Assembly (NCBI RefSeq): GCF_033115175.1
Contig: NC_084830.1
Coordinates: forward strand, 39,811,409-39,875,408
Source of the DNA: Lepus europaeus
Lineage: Eukaryota; Chordata; Mammalia; Lagomorpha; Leporidae
DNA: 64,000 nucleotides
Direction: 5' to 3'
Below the pieces are notes generated by a model, which made no database searches, was not told the origin of the DNA, and was given only the letters and a program-made list of their open reading frames with translations. A program made the translations under genes and the position numbers. Of the stretch, positions 11,601-22,700 are shown one piece after another; position 1 is the first letter of the stretch, and every line of letters begins with the position of its first letter.

Positions 11601-13703
11601 TAATCAGAAGCAAATTCATGAACTAAAGAAATCTGTACATGAGTGAAGCAATCTACAGATTCAAAACAATACCAACCAAAATATCAAGGACTTTCTTGTC
11701 AGATACAGAAAAAGATGCTGAAATTTATATGTAAACACAGGAGACCCCTAATAGCTGAAGTAATTTTATACAACAAAACAAAGCCGTAGGCATCATGATA
11801 CCAGATTTCAAGACATACTACGTGGCAATTATAATCAAAACAGACTGGTACTGGTAAAAAACAGACGGATAGACCAACGAAACAGAACAGAAACGCCAGA
11901 AATCAACCCATGTATCTACAACCAACTTATTTTTGACAAAGGTGGTAAAATCAACCCTGGGAACAAGGACAGTCTCTTAAATAAATGGTGCTGGGAAAAC
12001 TGGATGTCCACATGCAGAAGTATGAAGCAAGACTCTTACCTTACACCTTACACAAAAATCCTCTCAAAATGGATTAAAGATCTACATCTATGACCTGATA
12101 CCATCAAATTACTAGAGAACATTCGGGAAACCTTGCAAGACATTGGCATAGGCAAAGAGTTCTTGGAAAAGACCCCAGAGGCAGATGTAATCAAAGCCAA
12201 AACTGACAAAAAGGATAACATCAAATTGATATGCTTCTGCACAGCAAAAGTAACACTCAGTGAAGTGAAGAGGCAACTGACAGAATAGGAGAAATTATTT
12301 ACAAACCATACAACTGATAAAGGATTAATAATCAGAATTTATAAAGGGATCAAGAAACCCAACAACAAAACAACTCAGTTAAGAAATAGGTAAAGGACTT
12401 GGCCAGCACCGCGGCTCAATAGGCTAATCCTCCACCTTGCGGCGCCGGCACACCAGGTTCTAGTCCCAGTCGGGGCACCGATCCTGTCCCGGTTGCCCCT
12501 CTTCCAGGCCAGCTCTCTGCTGTGGCCAGGGAGTGCAGTGGAGGATGGCCCAAGTCCTTGGGCCCTGCACCCGCATGAGAGACCAGGAGAAGCACCTGGC
12601 TTCTGCCAGCGGATCAGCGCGGTGCACGCGCCTACTGCGGCGGCCATTGGAGGGTGAACCAACGGCAAAAAGGAAGACCTTTCTCTCTATCTCTCTCTCT
12701 CACTGTCCACTCTGCCTGTCTAAAAAAAAAAAAAAAAAAAGAAAGAAAGAAATAGGTAAAGGACTTAAACAGGCATTTTTTAAAAGAAATCCAAATGGCC
12801 AACAGACATATGAAAATATGCTCAGGATCACTAGCCATCAGGGAAATGCAAATCAAAACCACAATTTGTGGTTTCACCTTACCCCTGTTAGAATGGCTTT
12901 CATACAGAAATCAACAAATGCTGGCAAGATGTGGGGAAAAAGGTACCCTAATCCAATGTTGGTGAGAATGTAAACTGATACAGCCACTGTGGATTACAGT
13001 ATGGAGGTACCTCAGAAATCTAAATATAGACCTACCATATGACCCAGCCATTTCACTCCTGGGAATTTAACCAAGGGAAAAGAAATCAGCATATGAAAGA
13101 GTTAACTGTACCCCCATATTTATCGCAGCTCAATTCACAATAGCTAAGATTTGGTACCAACTCAATTGCCCATTAACTGAAGACTGGATAAAGAAATGGG
13201 ATATATACACCATGGAATACTACACAGTGGTTAAAAAAAAATGGAAATACTGTTATTTGCAACAAAATGGATAAAACTGGAAATCATCATACTTAGTGAA
13301 ATAAGCCAGTCCCAAAAGGACAAATACCATATGGTCTCCCTGATATGTTATCACTAATAGAGTACCTAAAAGGTAATCTACAGAAGTTAAATTAACACTT
13401 CAAGATGCAATCACTTTGAACAGTCCTTATCTCGACTGTTGAGAAACAGTTTCTTTTGTCCTATAATTTGTTGAACTCTTTATTTAATGTAGAATTAATC
13501 ATATGTGTATAAAGTTAACTGAAAACAGATCTTAGTAAAAAATAAGAATGGGAATAGCAGAGGAAAGAGGAAAAGGGTTGGGAGTATAGGTATGGTGGGA
13601 AGAATCATATTACTAAAGTTGTATTTATGAAAAGTATTAAGTTTGTATTTTTTAAAATTTATTTATTTATTTGACTATCAGAGTTACACAGAGAGAGAAG
13701 GAG

Positions 13704-13735
<32 letters not shown>

Positions 13736-16700
13736 TCTTCCATCTGCTGGTTCACTCCCCAGCTGGCAGCAATGGCTGGAACTGGGCTAATCCAAAGCCA
13801 CGAGCCAGAAGCTTCCTACAGGTCTCCTACATGGGTACAGGGGCCCAAGGACTTGGGCAATCCCAACTGTTAATTTTGGCTTTCACTGCTTATGCCCCCA
13901 GGGTCTTTTCCAAGAAATCTTTGCCTGTGCCTATATCTTGCAGGGTTTCTCCAATGTTCTCTAATAATTTGATGGTGTCAGGTCATAGATTTAGATCTTT
14001 AATCCATGTTGAGTGGATTTTTGTGTAAGGTGTAAGATAGGGGTCTTGCTTCATGCTTCTGCACGTGGAAATCCAGTTTTCCCAACTGCATGGGCCCCTG
14101 CACCCGCATGGGAGACCGGGAAGAAGCACTTGGCTCCTGGCTTTGGATCGGTGCAGCTCCAGCCATTGCGGCCATCTGGGGAGTGAATCAATGGAAGGAA
14201 GACCTTTCTCTCTGTCTCTCCCTCTCACTGTCTATAACTCTACCTCTCAAATAAACAAATAAAATCTTTAAAAAAACAAAAAGTCACCAGTGGGGTCAGT
14301 GTTATGGCATAGTAGGTTAAGCCTCCATTCGTGTTGCCAGTATTCCCACATGGGTGCCAATTCGAGTCCTGGCTGCTCCACTTCTGATCCAGCTCCCTGC
14401 TAATGTGCCTGGGAAAGCAGCAGAGGATGCACCCATATGGGAGACCCACAAGAAGCTCCTGGTTCCTGGCTTTGGATCAGCCCAGCTCCAGGCTGTTATG
14501 GCCATTTGGGGAGTGAACTAGCAGATGGAAGACCTCTTGGTCTCTCCCTCTGTCTGTATGTAACACTGCCTCTCAACTAAATAAATAAATCTTTTTTAAT
14601 TTTTTTTTTTTTTTGACAGGCAGAGTGGACAGTGAGAGAGAAGAGACAGAGAGAAAGGTCTTCCTTTGCCATTGGTTCACCCTCCAATGGCCGCCGTGGC
14701 CGGCACGCTGAGACCGGCACACCGCGCTGTGACTGGCACACCACACTGATCCGAAGGCAGGAGCCAGGTGCTTCTCCTGGTCTCCCATGGGGTGCAGGGC
14801 CCAAGCACTTGGGCCATCCTCCACTGCACTCCTGGGCCATAGCAGAGAGCTGGCCTGGAAGAGGGGCAACCAGGACAGAATCCGGTGCCCCGACCGGGAC
14901 TAGAACCCGGCGTGCCGGCGCTGCTAGGCAGAGGATTAGCCTGTTGAGCCACGGCACTGGCCATAAATAAATCTTAAAAAGAAAAAAAAATGTCACCAGT
15001 GAGGAGCCAGCATAGTGGCACAGCCAATGAAGCTGCCTCCTGCAATGCTGGCATCCCATATGGGCACCAAGCTTGAGACCTGGCTGCTCCTCTTCTGATC
15101 TAGCTCTCTACTAATAACCTGGGAAAGTAGTGGACGATGGCTCAAATGCTTGGGCCTTTGCATCCACATGGGAGACCTAGAAGAAGCTCCAGGCTCCTGA
15201 CTTCAGCCTGGCACAGTCCTGGCCATTGCAGCCATTTGGGGAGTGAATCAATGATTGAAAATTTCTCTGCCTCTCCCTCGCTCTCTGTAACTCTGCCTTT
15301 CAAATAAACAAGCATTAAAAAAAAAAAAAAAAATGACCAGTGAATAAAGGAAAAACTCCTTGGTTGATTGAAGTATATGTATACACAAACTGTTACAAAT
15401 ATGGGTTAAGGCCAGCGCCGCGGCTCACTAGGCTAATCCTCCGCCTTGCGGCGCCGGCACACCGGGTTCTAGTCCCAGTCGGGGCACCGATCCTGTCCCG
15501 GTTGCCCCTCTTCCAGGCCAGCTCTCTGCTGTGGCCAGGGAGTGCAGTGGAGGATGGCCCAAGTGCTTGGGCCCTGCACCCCATGGGAGACCAGGAGAAG
15601 CACCTGGCTCCTGCCATTTGATCAGTGCGGTGCGCCGGCCGCAGCGCGCCAACCGCGGCGGCCATTGGAGGGTGAACCAATGGCAAAAGGAAGACCTTTC
15701 TCTCTGTCTCTTTCTCACTGTCCACTCTGCCTGTCAAAAAAAAAAAAAAAAAAAAATTAAAAAAACAAACAAACAAATATGGGTTAAAACACTTGAAAAG
15801 ATATACACCAAACTGATGGTCTTAGATTTGAAAGAACAGAATTACAGGATCTTTAACTATTTTCTACATGTCCATATTGCCCATATCCTTAAAATGTTTT
15901 CTTGTCTTCATCTCTATCATCCTTGTAGCAGTTCACAAAACTCACTACTTTCTCTTGGGACATTATGCTCATTCATAGGCTGTTCAAGCTCTCTGGTTAC
16001 TCCTCCAGTTTTCCCACTTCCTAGGGAGAGCACTCCCAAGACTACTTCCCTGACATCTTTGTTTTCCTATATTTTTGCCCTTCTCTTCCTCTCAAAGATT
16101 CTATATTGATGGTGCCAATTCAGTTGTGATTTCCGCCCTGAGCTCCAGACCTGCATATGTAAAGGTCCAATAGACATTTTCGATCATACAGCCTACTGTC
16201 AGTCCAGCTCACCACATTCTACCCTTCTCACTCCCATTCTTTCTTTCTTTGTTTTTTTTTTTTTAGATTTATTTATTTATTTGAATATCAGAGTTACACC
16301 GAGAGAGAAGGAGAGGTAGAAAAAGAGGTCTTCCATCTGCTGGTTCACTCCCCAGTTGGCTGCAATTCACTCCCTACTGGCTGCAATGGCCAGAGCTGCA
16401 CCGATCCGAAGCCAGAAGCCAGAAGCTTCCTTGGGATCTCCCACATAGGTGCAGGGGCCCAAGGACTTGGGCCATCTTCTACTGCTTTCTCTGGCCACAG
16501 CAGAGAGCTATATCGGAAGTAGAGCAGCTGAGACTCGAACCAGTGCCCATAAGGGATGCTGGCACTGCAGGTAGCAGCTTTACCCACCATGCCACAGAGC
16601 CAGCCCCCATCCATTCTTTTGCAAACTTGCTCTTACCCTTGCTTTCCCTTTTTCTGAAAAAGGAATCATCACTTTCCTAGGCACCTCTCAGATCACAAGC

Positions 16701-19700
16701 CTCTAGAAAGTTTCCAAGTCCAACCTTATTTTCAACTGTTTTCATACCTACGTAGCCTCTTATTATTGCCTGCAGAGACTACTGAAACAGCCTTCAAACT
16801 GATCATTCACAGTTGTCAAATTAATCATCTCAAAGCACAGTGCTGATTCTGCTGTTTCCCTGTTAAAATACTCAATGAAATAGAACTGGTATTTGTACAC
16901 TCATGTTCATAGCAGCACTATTCATAATAACCAAAACAAACCAAATGTAAATTGATAAACGAACAAATGAATAAAATGAACAAATGAATACACAGAATGA
17001 AATTATGGTTCAGCTATAAAAAGAAAGGATGTTCTGACATGTGCCACAACATGGATGAAAGTTGAAGACAATATGCTAAGTGAAATAAACCAGACACAAA
17101 AGGTTTATTTAAAAAAAAAAAAATTAGAGGCACACTAAAGAATTGTATGATTCTACATCTATGTGGTACACAGAATAGTCAAATTCATAGCTGAAAGTAG
17201 AACAGAAGTTATCAATGGCAGAGGGCACAGGGAAATGGGGAGACAATTGTTTAATGGACAGAGTTTCAATTTGGAAAGATGAAAAAGTACTGAGGATGGA
17301 TGCAGTAATGACTGCAACAACATATGAACTTACTGTCACTGAACAGTACACTTAGAAAGCTAGGCTTTTTCAAGGTTTATGAAGATATCTGATATCACAA
17401 AACTGCAAAAGGGCACTGGAACAAAAAAATGAACTAAAAAATAAATTGTTCAATTCTTACATATGTTGGAAAGATTTGATGGCTTGATGGAATTATACTT
17501 ACAGTAAAAAAGGAAGTTCCACAAAAGCGAGTACATATTCCTCGCACAAAACCTTCATGTGCTTGTATTGTACGAGAACATTTTCGTTCAGTCAGGTTCC
17601 AAATTCTAACCTATAATAAAGTATACCAGGAAATGTAAATGTTCAGGCACAGGAATATTACATTTAAAGAAAAACAAACACTAGAAAGGCTATGAATCAC
17701 TCTACCAGACAGCTAAAAGCAAAATCCTTTGGATTAAAATAATACAATACAGATGGATAAATATATCCACACACGGAAAACTCAATCTGTCAAATCTCTG
17801 TTGATTCTACTTTAAAATGTTTGACAACTTTTTCCCTGCCAGAGTAGAAAAATGAGTGTTGAATCACTAATAACAACCTTTGTGGGAAAAACTCACATAA
17901 ATATCTTTATTATAAACAAACTGGGGCCAACGCTATGGTGTAGTAGGTTAAGCCTTCACCTACAGGGCCAGCATCCCATATAGGCACCTGTTTGTGTCCT
18001 GGCTACTCCTCTTCTGATCCAGCTCCCTGCTAATGGCCTAGGAAAGCAGAAGATGGCTCAAGTGCTTGTGCTTCTGCACCCACGTGGGAGACTTGGAAGA
18101 AGCTTCTGGCTCCAGATCAGCCCAGCTCCAGCCGTTGCAGCCATTTGGGGAGTGAACCAGCAGATAGGAGACCTCTCTTTCTGCCTCTCCCCTCTCTCTC
18201 TGTAACTGTCTCTCAAATAAATAAGTAAATCTTAAAATAAAAAATTATTTTACTTACTGTCAAACTAAGCCTTAAGGTACTCCATTTATAATTTCTTAGG
18301 TTAGATAAGAAACTACTAAACTATTTCAAACAGAATTTAGTCTTGAGAATTAACCTGAAGTCAAAGTAAAAATCACAGTAACTAAAAAATAAAACACTTG
18401 AAATCTAACTACTTTGAGTTTTAAGTATCAGTATTTAGAATGGCACTTGCCTCTCCATCACATGCCCCAGAAAGGACAGTAGTCAGGCTCTTCGGATGTT
18501 TTGCCAAGCAATTGACTCCATCACGGTGACCATCCAGGGAAGCAAGGAATGGTTTTGCAAATACCCGTTCCAGTTTGGTAGCATTTAAAGCTCTTATGTA
18601 TTCTCGTGGTACTTCGAAAGGGTGTAAAGTAGGATCATAGTTTCTTGGAACTGAAATAAGAATGATTCCTCTAAATGAAATAATTCACATTTTATATTTC
18701 TCATGGTGTTTTGCAGCTAAACATTCAATTTATTAATCAATAAGCCTTTAATTAGGGATTCTGTTTAATGCTAATTAACATGAAGAATACAAAAGTATAA
18801 CATCTGTCCCCAGAAACCTTTCAAAATCACCATAAAATGGAATGTATACATCTTATAAAATAATTAGACTACACACACATACACACAGCTTTTCCTTGTT
18901 TATGTTCTATTATACACTTCTTAGAAAATACACACACACATTTTTTCTTATATATGACCTATTATACTCTTTAACTAAGTTTTACATTCTCATGGTCAGG
19001 GTTTCCAATAATCTTCATTTACTGTCCTTAAGCCTAGTACAGTGTGTGGCACAAGGCAAGTGCAAGATAAGTGTTCACTCATTTGAACTTTAAGCTCCTT
19101 GTGGGGCCTAGAACACTATTAATCCCTGGTGCTGAGCGCTACTGATATAATGTTGTGGTTATAATTATATTATATAGTTGCTCTTTATTAAGCACTTTCC
19201 ATGAATGTTTACTTAAAATACAAACACACAGTTCATCAGGCGTCAGCACTGTTCCAAATACCTTATTGGTATTTAATCCCCACAGCACTCTATGTGTTAA
19301 GTTCTATTTTTCTCTTACGTAATAGGCAGGAAAACTGAGGCATATACAAGTGAAGTAATTTGCCTATGCAATAGAGCCAGGATTCTAACCAAGGCAGTTT
19401 GGCTCCAGAAACCATGTTTTTAAACTATTCTGGTATGCTGCCAAACATGCTGTCTCAGCTAATATTTACTTAGGAAATAATTCTAAGTCCACATATCTTA
19501 AAAAAAAAAACAAAAACAAAAAAACCTCAATGTGTAAAAGTAAATGCATTTTCTTTCCCCAGCATGTCACCCTGTTGTTTCTTCTGACTCTGTTAATGGC
19601 ACATTGTAGTCAACATATAGAAAAGCTGAGCCTTTGTTCACTGTCACATATTCTATCTTCAATACTTCCCAATACCAAAATCAAAGTTATACTCATGTTT

Positions 19701-22700
19701 TTTTGAAATACTAATTCATTTTTCCTTAGTCACCTAGTTTTGGCCCTTTAGTACCTTACATGTGGACTACGTAATATCATCCCTATTCAACTTGGTGGCA
19801 GCTTATAGTATCAGATTAATCACCCTAACACATGGCTTTTAACATGTCAGTCCCAGGCTCAACAACTTTCGAAGGTCCCTACAGTAGTAGTTTCCAAATT
19901 TTTTTTTTTTGATTATGTGGCCCATTAGTAATAGTTTTTAAGTCCCTCCTCTCAACATATGGATATTTACTGAGAGCTTGATTTCTTTTTAATAATTGCA
20001 ATTTAACACTGTGATAGATTATTTCAGTTTATTTCAACCTTTGCTTTTAATGGCTGCCATAGTTGAGAGATTCAGGCAGGACTAGCTTTTGCACACTGCT
20101 TTGTTAATAGGAGCACAAGCTAATTGGGACCAATTCCTTGCTTTGCATAGTTCTGTGGTAATAGATCTGACTCAGTTACTGTGAGTCTCTCACAGATGAG
20201 AACTGGTTCGGTTAACATGGTTCTGTGCAAAGCAAGGATGGACTGACTTCACAAAGATGAGCAGATCGAAGAGATAATGTCCATGGTTAGCTACCTTTAT
20301 TTGAGTATATTTAATTTTCAGTCCTACCCACTAGTTTTGCAAAAGTTCTTTTTCTTTCTTTCTTTCTTCTTCTTTTTTTTTTTTTAAGATTTACGAGGCC
20401 AGCATTATCCACAGGAGGTAAAGCCACTACCTGGGACATCCCATATGGGTGCCAGTTTGAGACCTGGCTGCTCCACTTCCAATCCAGCTCCCTGCTAATG
20501 CTCCTGGGAAAGCATTGGAAGATGGCCCAAGTGCTTGGGTCCCTGCACCCACAAGGGAGACCCAGAATAATCTCTAGGCTCCTGGCTTCAACCTGGCCCA
20601 GCCCCAGGCTGTTGAACCAGCAAATGGATTATCTTATTCCATCACTCTCCTTTCTCTCTATAACTCTGCCTTTCAAATAAATAAATAAAACTTTAAAAAA
20701 AAATTTATTTGTTTGAAAGGCAGAGTTACAGAAAGAGAGGGATAGCCAGAGATCTTCCATGTGCTGTTTTACTCCCCAAGTGGCCACAATGGCTGGGGCT
20801 GAGCCAGGCCAAAGCCAGGAGCCAGCTTCACTGGTTCTCCTACCTGGGTGGCAGGGACCCAAGAACTTGGGCCATCTTCCACTGCTGCTCCCAGGCCATG
20901 AGCAGGGAGTCTGATCAGAAGTGAAGTAGCTGGGACACAAAACAGTGCCCATATGGGATGCTGGTGTCCCAAGTGGCAGCTTTGTCTGCTCCGTCACAAC
21001 ACTGGCCCCACAAAACTTATTCTGAGGTGTGTCTAGAAAATAGCCATCTCTCTGATGTCAACAGCTGTTTCTGCAACAATTTGGTATTGTCATAATTTTA
21101 ATAAACAGTTTTTAATTTTCAAAAAGCCAATAGGCAGCCTATTGTGTTCCCATTTTTATGGAGATAAAAATGAATCTTTATATTTTTACAAACCTTCATC
21201 ATTGTCAATACAAAGTATTTTAAGTGATGTAAACATTTCCAAGCATACATTTTCAAAAGTTTCTTCACAGCACAAGATTTTTTTAAAAGTAATCACGTTC
21301 TCATTCAACATTAAAATAAACTCTGAAGGAAAAAGTTTTACTTTTTTCTAAAAAGTAATAAAAAGCAAAAGTCAAAAATCTTATCATTTATAAGCCACAG
21401 AAGAGTTTGGCAAATTAAGAAATGCTTCTACATCATTACGTTCTACAACTCTTGTTAAGAACTTTGGCATGACATAACCAAGGAACTTCTACATGAAGAA
21501 AAATTTTATGGTCCCCCTTATCACTTTACACATTATCACAAAGATTATTGTATTTAAGATAATATTATCGGGCCTGGTGCTGTGGCATAGCAGGTAAAGC
21601 TGCCACTTGCAGTGCTGGCATGCCATAAGGGTGCCGAATTGAATGCCAGAAGCTCTACTTCCAATCCAGCTCTCTGCTATGACCTGGGAAAGCAGTAGAG
21701 GGTAGCCCAAGTCCTTGGACCCCTGCACCTGCGTGGGAGACCCAGAAGAAGCTCCTGACTCCTGGCTTTGGATCTGTCTAGCTCCAGCCATTGCGACCAT
21801 CTGGGGAGTGAACCAACAGATGGAAGACCTATCTTTCTCTCTGTTTCTGCCTCTCTATAACTCTTTCTAATAAACAAATAAATCTTTAAAAAAAAAAAAG
21901 ATATTATCAGTGCTGGCACTATGGCTTAGCAGGTAAAGCTGCTGCCTGCAGTGCCAGCATCCCAAAAGGGCAGCAATTTGAGTTCCCGCTGCTCCATTTC
22001 CATTTCAACTCCCTGGTAATGTGCCCAGGAAAGCAGTGGAAGATGGCCTAAGTCCTTGGGCCCCTACACCCAAGTGGGAGACCTGGAAGAAGCTTTCAAA
22101 GCTCCTGGCTTTGGATCGGCCCAGCTTTGGCTGTTGCAGCCATTTGGGGAGTGAACCAACAGATGGAAGATCTCTCTCTTCTCTCTCTGGCTCTGCCTTT
22201 CTGTAACTCTTCCTTTCAAACAAGTTTTGTTTTTTTGTTTTTTTTTTTTAAAGATACTATTATCCTCTAATAAACTAAACTGTAAAATGCTGCAATAACC
22301 TAACGGTGGAAGCAAGCATACCTTTGTCAACTCATTTTTTTCCCAGGATGCTATTATATGGAACACATGTATTTAAATAAGCCAGAGATGAGGATGTTGG
22401 TGTTAATCCAAGTATTATATAAGAATTAATTTGTTTTTTTTAAGAAAGAAAAAAAGCCCTGAAATTCTTACTGTTTTTGCAACACACCTAAGACAACCAA
22501 TTTATACACTTCTGACCTACAGAATAAAGCTCAAACTCTTTTATTTTGATTTCTTTGAAAAGCAGAGAGACAAAGAGAGAAATCTTCCATTTGCTAGTTC
22601 CCTCCCAGATGCTGCAAGAGCCAGCGCTGGGCCAGGTCAAAGCCAGGAGCCCAGAATTCATTCTGGGTCTCCCACAAGGATGTCAGGACTCCAAGTACTT

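Larger units (their letters stand above)
8726..17502 (-). other. DCAF13: DCAF13 intron 3
   Basis: 8726-10554 is mostly unique AT-rich DNA apart from the MITE; a decayed old transposon may lie at 9230-9370 but was not placed. From 10555 to 17365 nearly everything is L1, C-SINE or L2. 15790-15940 shows nothing. Confidence 0.8.

Noticed and set aside
15393-16109. Frames of 90-190 codons with recurring text such as [18 protein letters not shown]
   Set aside because: These are translations of C-SINEs in both orientations and recur at dozens of places in the window. They are not genes.
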